From Curtobacterium sp. ISL-83 (GTDB lineage Bacteria > Actinomycetota > Actinomycetes > Actinomycetales > Microbacteriaceae), in contig NZ_JAGGPH010000011.1 in the NCBI RefSeq assembly GCF_018613895.1, forward strand, positions 62,001 to 126,000: a DNA stretch of 64,000 bases, given 5' to 3'. Below the pieces are notes generated by a model that was given only the letters and a program-made list of their open reading frames with translations, did no database searches and was not told the origin of the DNA. This document shows, in pieces, positions 40,497 through 48,150 of the stretch. The translations under genes and the position numbers were made by a program. Numbering within the stretch: the first letter of the stretch is position 1; every line of letters starts with the position of its first letter.

Positions 40497-40642
40497 TTGC
40501 GCTCCTTCGAGGTACTGCGGCGAGCGCTTCGGGTTCGGCGCGCTCGCCGTGGGGGCTGTGGTGTGTTGTTCGGGCACTGCTCCGGGTGGTCCTTGCAGAT
40601 CGGTGAGCAGTGGTCGCCGGGCGGGTGGTGAGGCTCGAGCAT
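40493..40642 (-). CDS. Small Cys/His/Pro-rich phage protein
   Basis: 49 residues, MLEPHHPPGDHCSPICKDHPEQ then CPNNTPQPPRRARRTRSARRST. Three cysteines with nearby histidines may bind zinc; the C-terminal half is Arg-rich. The start overlaps the previous stop (TGATG) and its stop overlaps the next start, so it is embedded in the translationally coupled early operon. Confidence 0.6.
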   Translation of the reverse strand: MLEPHHPPGDHCSPICKDHPEQCPNNTPQPPRRARRTRSARRSTSKERN

Positions 40643-40941
40643 CACGTGCCGAGGGCTGCGACCACGGCGTCCGTGACCTTCGCGCGTAACGGCCCGATGT
40701 CCTGCCCGATGATGTGCGGCACAGCCGCCCGCGGGTAGTTCGACGCGTTGAACAGCACCTCGCCCACTGCGGCGTTGACCTGCTCGCGTGTCGCCGGCTG
40801 TCCTGACGGTTCTGGCTGGGTGTCACGCACCGCGTCGAGGATGCGCAGCGTGCGCTCTGAGAACTGGTCCTGCCGCACCAGCTCTTCCTGCGCCTTCTCG
40901 ACGCCGTCGCGCCAGCCTTGCGCGTACTGCTGGTCGCTCAC
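40642..40941 (-). CDS. Small phage protein, helical
   Basis: 99 residues from GTG 40941 (AGGAG 8 nt upstream). SDQQYAQGWRDGVEKAQEELVRQDQFSERTLRILDAVRDTQPE is a long helix; the rest may be a small globular part. Overlaps of 4 nt upstream and 1 nt downstream. Unrecognised. Confidence 0.65.
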   Translation of the reverse strand: MSDQQYAQGWRDGVEKAQEELVRQDQFSERTLRILDAVRDTQPEPSGQPATREQVNAAVGEVLFNASNYPRAAVPHIIGQDIGPLRAKVTDAVVAALGT

Positions 40942-41312
40942 GTCGTGGGCTCCTTCTGCTCGTAGATGACCTTCAGGGTGCGTCCGTCGTCCTGCAGGGC
41001 GACCAGGACACCGGCAAGCCCCAGCAGGCCGACGACACGGCCCGCTGGACCGTGCACCTCGAGGCGGGTGACCGTCGGGTACTCAGTGCTCGACGGGAGC
41101 GCCGAGTACGGCGTGAGGCTCTTCGGGCAGCTGCACGGCTCTCCGTAAGCGGCGGTCATGAACTCGCAGAACGTGGAGTGGGGGACCGCGGCGAGCGCCG
41201 CGTGCAGCAGGTCGAGTTCGTCAGCTGCAGCAGTGATGGCCTTCGCGGTGCCCGGGAACCCTGGGTCGATGATCCTTGCGCTGGCTCGTAGCTCAGCGGT
41301 GTTGACGGTCAT
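40938..41312 (-). CDS. Phage protein of unknown function
   Basis: 124 residues, ATG with AAGGAGG upstream. Helical N-terminus (TAKAITAAADELDLLHAALAAVP), a Cys-rich middle (STFCEFMTAAYGEPCSCPKSL) and a beta C-terminus (TRLEVHGPAGRVVGLLGLAGVLVALQDDG). Early operon; overlaps the upstream gene by 20 nt. Not recognised. Confidence 0.65.
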   Translation of the reverse strand: MTVNTAELRASARIIDPGFPGTAKAITAAADELDLLHAALAAVPHSTFCEFMTAAYGEPCSCPKSLTPYSALPSSTEYPTVTRLEVHGPAGRVVGLLGLAGVLVALQDDGRTLKVIYEQKEPTT

Positions 41313-41613
41313 TGGTCCTCCTTGCCTGGTCTCGGAGCCACCGCTTCCGGTCGGCTCGCCACTTACGGTCGACGCGCCTCATCCACCGCCGGTGCCGGGC
41401 GTCCTGCGTGCGGACCCGTTTCTCGGCGGACGTCTCGACCCTGGCGCGGAGGATGATCGGGGCGAGCATGAGCCCTGCGACGACGACGATGTAGGCCCAC
41501 CAGGACCACCCCTCGCCGTGAGCCTTCTGCACGGAGTGGTAGATGCCTGTCGTGATGGCGATGTCGAGCGCGAGCAGCCAACGCTGCAGGGCTGTGATGA
41601 CGGTGCGGCGCAT
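41293..41613 (-). CDS. Small phage membrane protein with basic tail
   Basis: 106 residues from ATG 41613. Two hydrophobic segments (ALQRWLLALDIAITTGIYH and WSWWAYIVVVAGLMLAPIIL) and a strongly basic C-terminus (RRWMRRVDRKWRADRKRWLRDQARR). It directly follows the lipoprotein gene (1-nt overlap), so the pair may work together at the membrane. Confidence 0.65.
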   Translation of the reverse strand: MRRTVITALQRWLLALDIAITTGIYHSVQKAHGEGWSWWAYIVVVAGLMLAPIILRARVETSAEKRVRTQDARHRRWMRRVDRKWRADRKRWLRDQARRTNDRQHR

Positions 41614-42017
41614 CAGCCGGCGCTCGTCTGGGTCTCGATGTTCGGGATGATGGATTCCGGCTTGAAGATGACCTTGTAGCGGTACGGGTCGGCCTTCGCC
41701 GGTTCGGTCTGCAGGGACCAGACCATCGTGTTGTCGGAGAGCCCGAAGGTCTCCTTGACGTACTTGTCGGGGCCGATCTTGCAGGTGACGGTGCGCTGCT
41801 TCGAAGAGTCGTTGTTGCCGAGGGAGCAGAGGCCGTCGACCTCCGCGATGTACTTGTCCGTGATGCCGTTGTAGAAGACGATCTGCCGGTGGATCTTGAA
41901 TGAGTCGGCATCGCGGGACAGGTTCTCGCTGACGGTGTCGGCCTGGCTGGTGCAGCCAGCGAGGGCGAGGACCGCAGTCGCGGCGATTGCGACGGTGGCG
42001 ATGGTGCGCTTGTTCAT
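41613..42017 (-). CDS. Beta-sandwich lipoprotein
   Basis: 134 residues from ATG 42017. Signal MNKRTIATVAIAATAVLALAGC with lipobox LAGC. The mature part (NLSRDADSFKIHRQIVFYNG..., CSLGNND, CKIGPDKYVKETFGLSDN, VIFKPESIIPNIETQ) matches the short actinophage lipoprotein family usually called beta-sandwich lipoprotein. Function unproven; superinfection exclusion is a common proposal. It lies in the early/replication block rather than with the cargo genes. Confidence 0.85.
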   Translation of the reverse strand: MNKRTIATVAIAATAVLALAGCTSQADTVSENLSRDADSFKIHRQIVFYNGITDKYIAEVDGLCSLGNNDSSKQRTVTCKIGPDKYVKETFGLSDNTMVWSLQTEPAKADPYRYKVIFKPESIIPNIETQTSAG

Positions 42018-42076
42018 GGGGTTCCGTTCTGGTTGGGGTGGTGCGCTCGTTCGAGCGCAGCTGTTGCGGATGTGGG

Positions 42077-43606
42077 TCATGCGGGCATCCAGGGCATTTC
42101 GCCCGTGACGCCGCGTCGGAGCCGGTGTGGCCAGTCGCGTGGGTCTCGGTCGCCGCGCCATCGGACGACGTGGACCATGGAGTCGTCGTCGTCGATCGTG
42201 CGGAGGCCAAGCCCGAACTCGGGCCAGCCGAGAAGTGCGGCCGATCCGCGGGGGCGCAGGTCGCGCTCGCCGCCGAGTGACTTGCCGTGGCCGGCGTGGG
42301 CTTCCATGACCATGGCGACGCCGCGTTCCCGGAAGCCGTCGAGTGCGACGATCAGCGGGGCCGCGTCGTCGTCGTTGTTGATCGCCTGGGGCACGAGCTT
42401 GTAGAGCGGCCCGATCAGCAGCATGTCGGGCTGGTGTCGGTCGATCAGGCGGTGGACCTGGTCGACGTCGGCCTGGCGGGTGAGGTCGAGCCGGACGCCT
42501 GCCGAGACGAGCACCTGCCGGCCGGGGTCTCGGACTCCGTACTGCCCGGCCAGCGAGGCGAGGTAGCGGGTGTTCCGTGACCACTGCAGGACGGTGTTCT
42601 CGGCGTCGATGGCGAGCACCCGGAGCGGCTTGATCTGGTAGCCGTTGAACGGGTGCACGCCGGCAGCTGCGGCGATGGCGAGCTGCCGGGTGAAGTAGCT
42701 CTTGCCGGACCCCTCACTGCCGGTCAGGACGAGACGGTCCCGTCGTTCGAGCAGATCCGGGATCAGCCAGTTGGGGGTGTCCGGGACTGCCAGGACTTCG
42801 TCCAGGTAGATGGGCTGCAGCTCGGCGGCTCCGATCGCTGACCGCCTACGTCGTACCTCGTCCTTCACCTCGAGGCGTTCGAGCTCGAAGGCCACGGCCC
42901 GTTCGAACTCTTCGTTGACGGGCTCTGGCTCGGCTTCCGGCTCGGGCAAGACGGCCGGGCGGAACTGCTCCCAGCCGTGGCCGGCGGCGACGTGGTCGGC
43001 TGCGTCCTTCCCGACGAGCGGTTCGAGGATGACGACCTGCGACTTGCCTTCGAGCAGGTCACGGACTTGCAGCGCGTGCTTCAGCCCGGTCTCGTCCATG
43101 TCGCGGACGACGAGCACCTTGCGGTTGTGGAGCGGCGAGAGGTCGAACATCGCCGCCTTGCCCGCGCCCATCGCCGTGCAGACGGCGACGCGGCCAAGCG
43201 CCTCGAGCGCGTGAACGTCCTTCTCGCCCTCCACCATCCAAACCGGGTCGGCGTCCCCGATGCGCTCGACGTGGTAGAGATCCTTGCCCTTCGTGTTCCC
43301 CGACTGCCGGAACTTCTTGTCGGGGGAACGATGTACAACGCGGCCGTCTCGGTAGCGGTACTCGACGCCCTTCTTCTCGTCGAAAAGATCCTGCATGGTC
43401 AGCCCGAGCTCGTAGAGGACGTCCTGCGTCGGGTCCGAGTGCGAGTGGACCAGCGTCTGACCTTCGACGGACTGCACTGACACCGACCGGTCCTTCGCCG
43501 AGTGCCCTGGTGCCTGCGCGTCCGCCGCCTCGTTGCCGCGCATCTGGACGTGCAGGCCCTTGTTCCGGAACGCGTCGAGAACGCGGTCGAAGCTAGCTCG
43601 TCCCAT
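42077..43606 (-). CDS. Toprim primase fused to RecA/RepA-like helicase
   Basis: 509 residues. An N-terminal Toprim region (DPVWMVEGEKDVHALEALG... and KVLVVRDMDETGLKHA, about residues 120-185) is followed by an acidic linker. An AAA/RecA-fold ATPase then shows Walker A TGSEGSGKSYFTRQ (about residue 296), LRVLAIDAENT and QPDMLLIGPLYK (Walker B-like). This is the replicative primase-helicase of the phage. A minimal zinc-finger domain at the N-terminus is not obvious. Confidence 0.88.
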   Translation of the reverse strand: MGRASFDRVLDAFRNKGLHVQMRGNEAADAQAPGHSAKDRSVSVQSVEGQTLVHSHSDPTQDVLYELGLTMQDLFDEKKGVEYRYRDGRVVHRSPDKKFRQSGNTKGKDLYHVERIGDADPVWMVEGEKDVHALEALGRVAVCTAMGAGKAAMFDLSPLHNRKVLVVRDMDETGLKHALQVRDLLEGKSQVVILEPLVGKDAADHVAAGHGWEQFRPAVLPEPEAEPEPVNEEFERAVAFELERLEVKDEVRRRRSAIGAAELQPIYLDEVLAVPDTPNWLIPDLLERRDRLVLTGSEGSGKSYFTRQLAIAAAAGVHPFNGYQIKPLRVLAIDAENTVLQWSRNTRYLASLAGQYGVRDPGRQVLVSAGVRLDLTRQADVDQVHRLIDRHQPDMLLIGPLYKLVPQAINNDDDAAPLIVALDGFRERGVAMVMEAHAGHGKSLGGERDLRPRGSAALLGWPEFGLGLRTIDDDDSMVHVVRWRGDRDPRDWPHRLRRGVTGEMPWMPA

Positions 43607-43760
43607 CCGGTGTTGCTCCGATCTGTTCGTACTCGGACGGGCTCAGGAAGCCGACGGTGGCGAAGTGCAGTTCGCTGATGCGCTGCAGTTCCCGTTCGGC
43701 TGTCTCGGCGCGTGTCAGGGCGTCGTCTCGCTGTCGGCGTAGCTCAGCTCGCGTCGTCAA
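43593..43760 (-). CDS. Small phage protein upstream of primase-helicase
   Basis: 55 residues from TTG 43760 with AGGAGG 6 nt upstream: TTRAELRRQRDDALTRAETAE then RELQRISELHFATVGFLS and PSEYEQIGATPDGTS. It overlaps the upstream gene by 17 nt and the primase start by 14 nt, so the three are coupled. Mostly one charged helix; unknown role. Confidence 0.6.
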   Translation of the reverse strand: MTTRAELRRQRDDALTRAETAERELQRISELHFATVGFLSPSEYEQIGATPDGTS

Positions 43761-44091
43761 AGGGGACCTCCTTCACTCCGCCAGGTGCGGCGTATGCCGC
43801 GTCGGTCTCGATCGCGTCCACTGCCCATCGCTGCCCGGACGGCGGGAGCGGGTGCGGGCCGCGCTGCTCACGGAGCCGGGCGACCCTGATCCGCTTCTGC
43901 TTCTGCAGATGCCCGGGCTCGAGGTACACACCTGGGTTGTCCCGGCGGTACTCGTTCATGAGGTCGGAAGCCTCGTCGTAGGACATGTCGGGGAGGGTGT
44001 CCGCCCAGACAGTCGCTGCGAGCTGGGTGACCTTGCGGTTATCGACTGCTGACGCCCGAGCTAAGAGCCGGAACGCTTCTTCCTGATTCAT
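43744..44091 (-). CDS. Phage replication-region protein (loader-like by position)
   Basis: 115 residues, GGAGG upstream. MNQEEAFRLLARASAVDNRKVTQLAATVWADTLPDMSYDEASDLMNEYRRDNPGVYLEPGHLQKQKRIR is a helical pattern frequent in actinophage replication regions, next to initiator and helicase genes. It overlaps the initiator-like gene by 53 nt. Function unassigned. Confidence 0.7.
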   Translation of the reverse strand: MNQEEAFRLLARASAVDNRKVTQLAATVWADTLPDMSYDEASDLMNEYRRDNPGVYLEPGHLQKQKRIRVARLREQRGPHPLPPSGQRWAVDAIETDAAYAAPGGVKEVPFDDAS

Positions 44092-44905
44092 CCGAGCCTC
44101 CGTAGAGCTGCTGGTAATCGACCGCCGCTTGCTCGGCGTTGGTGAGGGACCGCTGCTGTGACTCGCGCCGCTTCTGCTTCTCGTTGACGGCGCGCGTCTT
44201 GAGCTGGTCGAACTGCTCCCGGAACTTCGGCATCGACAGCACGTTGGCCTGCCAGAACTCGTTGGCCTGCGTCCAGCGCATGACCCACTCGACCTGCTCG
44301 CGCGTGTACCCGTCGAGGCGCATCAGACGGTCCGCGGCGGACCACCACGTGACCCCGACCGTGCCGACCTTGTTGCCGTTCCCGCGGATCAGCGCTGCGA
44401 GCAGATCGCAGAGGTAGACCACGTCCTCAGAGAAGACTTTCGGGTCAGACGCGCCAGCGTCTGACGAAGAAGCTTCCTGATTGGCTTCTTCCAGATGGTG
44501 TTCTGGTAGATAGTCTTCTTTACCGCCGGATTCACCGACGACGGGTGAACCGCCGTCGGCTGAACCGACGTCGGAGAATCCACCGATGTCGGATTTCCCG
44601 TCAGCGGTCGGCGGCTCCACGAGCTCGTATTCGACCTCGTTGAAGCGGCCCCCGTCACCGCGTGATTGGACGCGTCGTAGGTAGCCGAACGCCGACAACT
44701 CGTTGACGACCGTGCGGATCGCGTCCCGCCCTTCCGGGCCTGTTCGCTGTAGCGCGGCGATCGTTATGTGCCACCCAACGCGGTGAGACATGAGCTCGAC
44801 GAGCATGCCCTTTGCCCTCCGTGACAGGCGTTCGTCCCGCACCCAATCGTTCGGGATCTGGACGTAGCGCCCTTCGAAGCTGAGATGCGAGCGTCTAATG
44901 CCCAT
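44039..44905 (-). CDS. Helix-turn-helix replication initiator-like protein
   Basis: 288 residues from ATG 44905. The N-terminus (SHLSFEGRYVQIPNDWVRDERLSRRAKGMLVELMSHRVGWHITIAALQRTGPEGRDAIRTVVNELSAFGYL) is a winged helix-turn-helix like phage replication initiators. After an acidic, Ser-rich linker a DnaD-like helical C-terminus follows (VEWVMRWTQANEFWQANVLSMPKFREQFDQL). It probably opens the phage origin and recruits the primase-helicase encoded downstream. Confidence 0.8.
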   Translation of the reverse strand: MGIRRSHLSFEGRYVQIPNDWVRDERLSRRAKGMLVELMSHRVGWHITIAALQRTGPEGRDAIRTVVNELSAFGYLRRVQSRGDGGRFNEVEYELVEPPTADGKSDIGGFSDVGSADGGSPVVGESGGKEDYLPEHHLEEANQEASSSDAGASDPKVFSEDVVYLCDLLAALIRGNGNKVGTVGVTWWSAADRLMRLDGYTREQVEWVMRWTQANEFWQANVLSMPKFREQFDQLKTRAVNEKQKRRESQQRSLTNAEQAAVDYQQLYGGSDESGRSVPALSSGVSSR

Positions 44906-45116
44906 CGGTGTCCCTCTGCTCTCCGAATCGGACGGCGATGTCGCCATCCCCGCCCTCGAGCGCAATCGCCGTAGCTGTGCCCCAGCTCACGGCGGTCGCC
45001 GCTGCACCGGTCACGAAGTTCAGGACGTCGCACGACTTGTCTCGGTGCATCGTGATCGCTGCCTGCGCGGCGGAGATGTCTGCGTCCTCTCGCACACCCG
45101 TGGTGGGGTCGTTCAT
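44895..45116 (-). CDS. Small phage protein
   Basis: 73 residues, MNDPTTGVREDADISAAQAA to GEQRDTDGH. The middle, ITMHRDKSCDVLNFVTGAAATAVSWGTATAIALEGGDG, is mildly hydrophobic. It overlaps neighbours by 4 nt and 11 nt. Unrecognised. Confidence 0.62.
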   Translation of the reverse strand: MNDPTTGVREDADISAAQAAITMHRDKSCDVLNFVTGAAATAVSWGTATAIALEGGDGDIAVRFGEQRDTDGH

Positions 45117-45610
45117 GCCACCACCGCCTCTTGTACGGCCCGAGCGAGCATCGTCGCGACCGCCGGCAATTGCGAGTTGATGTCGGCGTGCGAGAGCCGC
45201 CCCTGCTGCGCGTACGCGGCCAGGCGCAGGACGTTCTGCAGCTGCATGAGGATGGCGAAGGGAACGTGCAGGCCGTTGTCGGGGTCCGGGTCCTCCGGTG
45301 TGCGGATCGCGTCCGCGGCGGAGACAATGCGGTCGACTGCGGCGAGCGCTGGCACGAGCTCGTCGAGTGTGTCGGTGGGCAGCAGGGACGGCTCGTGCGG
45401 GACGACGTCGAACTGAAAGTCGCTACCGTCGATGTAGCCGTACCCGGCCGCGGCGAGTTCCGCTGCTGCAGCGTTGGCGTCCTCGAGCGTCCACGTCCCC
45501 GCGCTGGTGTCCAGCAGGTCGCTGATCCGGCATGGTGCGGACAGGTGGTCGGTGAGCGCTTCACGTGCGCCCGTGGAGAGCGCCGAGCTGATGACGATGT
45601 GGTGGGTCAA
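45113..45610 (-). CDS. Phage protein of unknown function
   Basis: 165 residues. The first 70 residues (ALTDHLSAPCRISDLLDTSAGTWTLEDANAAAAELAAAGYGYIDG) are HTH-like in layout; the second half is helical with repeated hydrophobic faces (LDELVPALAAVDRIVSAADAI..., LMQLQNVLRLAAYAQQG). Early operon, 4-nt overlaps on both sides. No family recognised. Confidence 0.65.
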   Translation of the reverse strand: MTHHIVISSALSTGAREALTDHLSAPCRISDLLDTSAGTWTLEDANAAAAELAAAGYGYIDGSDFQFDVVPHEPSLLPTDTLDELVPALAAVDRIVSAADAIRTPEDPDPDNGLHVPFAILMQLQNVLRLAAYAQQGRLSHADINSQLPAVATMLARAVQEAVVA

Positions 45611-46023
45611 TTGTCGATCCCCTCTGCTTCCATCCGCTGAGCAAGGTCTGCGGCGTGTGTGGACGTACGCAAGGCGTCCAGTTGCGTGTCGACGCGAGGC
45701 CAGATGTCGTAGACGACGTGGCCCCCGATTGACCGGGACACCTTCACGGGCTGGCCGTTGTCGTAGGTGTTCAGGAGCTGCTGTTGCTGGGCTGTCAGCA
45801 GGCCGTCGTCGGGCACGGTGACGCCGGGCACGTGTTCTGCGACGATCACTTTCAGTAGGTGGCTGAGCCGGTCGAGGATCGCCATGACCGCGTGGTCGTC
45901 GGGCAGGTCGCAGGTGCCGGCGAGGGTGTCAGTGACGGTGCTGATGTCGTCGATTGCTCGGAGCGTCGCCGTCTTGAGGGAATCGAGCGGCGTGTTCGGA
46001 GTGCGATCGATTGGGGTGCTCAT
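45607..46023 (-). CDS. Phage protein of unknown function
   Basis: 138 residues from ATG 46023 (GGAAGA 4 nt upstream). Predominantly helical: LDSLKTATLRAIDDISTVTDTLAG, VMAILDRLSHLLKVIVAEHVPG. Overlaps the next gene by 4 nt. Unrecognised. Confidence 0.63.
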   Translation of the reverse strand: MSTPIDRTPNTPLDSLKTATLRAIDDISTVTDTLAGTCDLPDDHAVMAILDRLSHLLKVIVAEHVPGVTVPDDGLLTAQQQQLLNTYDNGQPVKVSRSIGGHVVYDIWPRVDTQLDALRTSTHAADLAQRMEAEGIDN

Positions 46024-46526
46024 GATGTCTTCCCGTTCTTGTCGGCGCAGTCGTGGCACTGCCAGTCGTTTAGGTCTGCGTGGACCGAGCCGACGGATCG
46101 GCGGGTGCCGTAGTCGTCGGCGAGGATCTGGACGATTTCGCGCACGCTGCGGCCCCCGTGAGCGAGGGTGTGCACTTCAGCGACGATTCGGGTGCGTTCG
46201 CTGCGGGGCATGGTGAAGCCTGGGTAGACCTTGCCGTCCATCCCGAGGACGTATCCGCGTGGAATCTCTGCGTGTTCAGGTGTGCCAGATGTGCTCACCT
46301 GAACGAGCGATGCAGCGTCATCCGGGGCCGTAGCGTCGGTGAGGATCTTCGCGACGTCGTAGTCGGTGAGGTCGAACACGGACAATCCGAACTGCGCCGC
46401 ATACAGCGACAGAAGCTTGCCGTGGTTCTCGGATATCTCTCCTGCGGACTCGTCGCCCGCGAACTGCAGCCGAAGCGGGTAATGGTCTCGCGATGCTTCG
46501 CTGATCGCCGGGATGTGGGGTGCCAT
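46020..46526 (-). CDS. Phage protein containing the second GTTCAGGTG dyad
   Basis: 168 residues from ATG 46526. Helical body with HGKLLSLYAAQFGLSVFDLTDYDVAKIL and a C-terminal RIVAEVHTLAHGGRSVREIVQILADDYGTRRSVGSVHADLNDWQC that reads like an HTH followed by a CHDC zinc-type pair. A DNA-binding role is plausible. The 31-bp dyad at 46274-46304 lies inside it (codons for VQVSTSGTPEH). Confidence 0.65.
   Translation of the reverse strand: MAPHIPAISEASRDHYPLRLQFAGDESAGEISENHGKLLSLYAAQFGLSVFDLTDYDVAKILTDATAPDDAASLVQVSTSGTPEHAEIPRGYVLGMDGKVYPGFTMPRSERTRIVAEVHTLAHGGRSVREIVQILADDYGTRRSVGSVHADLNDWQCHDCADKNGKTS
46274..46304. promoter_or_regulatory. Long dyad: GTTCAGGTG-N13-CACCTGAAC, copy 2
   Basis: Arms 46274-46282 and 46296-46304, 13-nt spacer, identical arms and spacing to 39473-39503 although the spacers are unrelated. 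It is inside a coding region, so the pairing is not explained by shared protein sequence. Confidence 0.8.
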
Positions 46527-47005
46527 CAGATGACCGCCCCTCGTCCGTTGAGCACGGCGGCGTACGCCGATGCCTCCTGGTAGGCGGCGGTGAACGCCAT
46601 GAAGTCCGCGGGTGCCAGCGCTCGGTCGTCTGACACTTCGGCGTAGACCAACCATTCGTGGTCCTGCTCGTCGAATCGCTCGACGGCGACGATCCAGCCA
46701 TCACCACGCTTCTCGTCTGCGTGGTGGAGGACCGGGATTCCGGTGCGCCCGTCCATGCCGTCGATGTGCTTGGTGTTGTCGCACCCGAGCACCGGGCACG
46801 GCCGGGGCGGGTCCTGCATGAGCTTCACGATTGCCTCAGTGACCTTCGCGACGTAGCTGCGGGTGGGGTCGAACAGGCCGTCTTCGACCTTCGCGAGAAA
46901 CGCGGTTGACGTGCCTGCCATGGCCGCGACGAGCGGCTGGGAAACGCCGCTGCTGGTTCGCAGCGCCTTCAGGTGGGTTCCGGTCCCACGGGTTGCGGTC
47001 TTCAT
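46526..47005 (-). CDS. XRE-type HTH phage protein
   Basis: 159 residues from ATG 47005. The N-terminus GTHLKALRTSSGVSQPLVAAMAGTSTAFLAKVEDGLFDPTRSYVAKV is an XRE-like helix-turn-helix. A C-terminal domain follows with CPVLGCDN (possible zinc site) and HADEKRGDGWIVAVERFDEQDHEWLVYAEVSD. An early regulator is likely. Overlaps by 4 nt upstream and 1 nt downstream. Confidence 0.72.
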   Translation of the reverse strand: MKTATRGTGTHLKALRTSSGVSQPLVAAMAGTSTAFLAKVEDGLFDPTRSYVAKVTEAIVKLMQDPPRPCPVLGCDNTKHIDGMDGRTGIPVLHHADEKRGDGWIVAVERFDEQDHEWLVYAEVSDDRALAPADFMAFTAAYQEASAYAAVLNGRGAVI

Positions 47006-47388
47006 GCGTTCACCTCGGTGCTGACGTCGAGCAGCATCTGCAGCTCGAGCTCGATGAATGGGTCTGGGGCGGGGACGTGGAGCCCGACCCGCCAGATGCG
47101 CTCTCCGGTGCGGAGGTGCCGGATCTCGTTCCAATCCGACGGGCTGTCGGAGGCAAGCCAGCGGGGGAGCAGGCGGCGGTGAGCGTCGCACGCGTCCCAC
47201 TCGTCGGGCGTAGCTCCGATCCCGACGACGATCTCGATGCGCCGGGAGTCCGGGTAGATGTGGATTTCGCCCAGCTGCCTGAGCACGACGCCGTCGCGTA
47301 CCTCTGCTCGGACGGTAGTGACGCGCGCTCGCCGTGTGGTGGTCGGGTAGTCGGCGGCGTGGCGGAGCGCCGCCGCGGTGACGCTCAC
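47002..47388 (-). CDS. Phage protein of unknown function
   Basis: 128 residues from GTG 47388 (GTGA overlap with the preceding stop). Beta-rich: ARVTTVRAEVRDGVVLRQLGEIHIYPDSRRIEIVVGIG, ERIWRVGLHVPAPDPFIELELQML. Unrecognised. Confidence 0.63.
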   Translation of the reverse strand: MSVTAAALRHAADYPTTTRRARVTTVRAEVRDGVVLRQLGEIHIYPDSRRIEIVVGIGATPDEWDACDAHRRLLPRWLASDSPSDWNEIRHLRTGERIWRVGLHVPAPDPFIELELQMLLDVSTEVNA

Positions 47389-47675
47389 TTCGAGGCCCCT
47401 CGGGTGCCGGCGAAGAGGTCATCGACGGTCATGCCGAGTGCGCGCTGCGCTCGGAACATGTCCGTGATCATCACGTGGACGCCGGTCCAGAGCCAGAACA
47501 TGCGCCAGCGGGTGATGCCGGCAGTGCGGGCCAGGCTCAGCGGGTCAAGCCCACGGCTACGCGCCCGGCGGCGGATGTTCGCGGCGACCTCACGAGTCGC
47601 CTGGCTTGCGTCGCGGCGACGGGCGCGGGCCTCGGGGCTGTGGCTCCGGGTGAAGATGCTGGTTATGCTGTTCAT
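47385..47675 (-). CDS. Small HTH-like phage protein
   Basis: 96 residues. A basic N-terminus (SPEARARRRDASQATREVAANIRRRARSRGLDPLSLARTAGITRWRMF) continues to ALGMTVDDLFAG, an XRE-like arrangement that retains the first helices and the final DDLF helix. It probably binds DNA. Weak RBS (AGG). Confidence 0.65.
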   Translation of the reverse strand: MNSITSIFTRSHSPEARARRRDASQATREVAANIRRRARSRGLDPLSLARTAGITRWRMFWLWTGVHVMITDMFRAQRALGMTVDDLFAGTRGASK

Positions 47676-47699
47676 GTTCGTTGTGGCCTTTCGTGCCGT

Positions 47700-47730
47700 G
47701 GCCCCCGAGACGTTGCAGCGTCAGGGGGCC
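47700..47730. terminator. Hairpin upstream of the 47675 gene
   Basis: GGCCCCC (47700-47706) and GGGGGCC (47724-47730) form a 7-bp GC stem with a 17-nt loop between two early genes. No U-run on the minus strand; it may pause or partly terminate early transcription. Confidence 0.4.
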
Positions 47731-47746
47731 TTCTTCGTTGGTGGGG

Positions 47747-47836
47747 TTAGAGCGCGGACGGGGCGAGCATCGCCAGGAGGCAGATGGCGACGAAGCCGAG
47801 CGCGCCGACCCAGTCGGGGATGCGGCGGTGGTTCAC
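47747..47836 (-). CDS. Tiny membrane peptide (29 aa)
   Basis: From GTG 47836, overlapping the previous stop as GTGA: NHRRIPDWVGALGFVAIC then LLAMLAPSAL, a single membrane helix. An ATG at 47851 would give 34 residues. Coupling supports translation, but the size leaves doubt. Confidence 0.5.
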   Translation of the reverse strand: MNHRRIPDWVGALGFVAICLLAMLAPSAL

Positions 47837-48150
47837 GAGGACGCCACCCATCGGCGGGACTTCCGGCCGCTGACTGTGCGCCCGTACTTGCCGGAGTGCC
47901 GGACCGCTCCTGCCCGGACGAGCTCCGAGCGGCGGGAGCGGAGCGACTGCGGCGTGGGGACCACCCAGCCCGCCGTCAGAGCGTCGGCCACGTACATCGG
48001 GTAGAGCTCGTCGTCCGTGATGCCGTCGCTGCCCGAGGGGGCAACGCGGCGGATGATCGACAGGAGACGTTTCTGCACCTCCGTGGGGTTGTGCGCCGAT
48101 CGTGCGGCGGCATGGCTGGTGTCTGGATCTGTGGAGCGTGCTGCAGGCAT
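47833..48150 (-). CDS. Winged-helix phage early protein
   Basis: 105 residues, GGAAGGAAC upstream. SIIRRVAPSGSDGITDDELYPMYVADALTAGW then VVPTPQSLRSRRSELVRAGAVRHSGKYGRTVSGRKSRRWV is the winged-helix pattern (helix, LRSRRSELVRAG recognition helix, beta wing) seen in many actinophage early genes of unknown function. Confidence 0.75.
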   Translation of the reverse strand: MPAARSTDPDTSHAAARSAHNPTEVQKRLLSIIRRVAPSGSDGITDDELYPMYVADALTAGWVVPTPQSLRSRRSELVRAGAVRHSGKYGRTVSGRKSRRWVASS

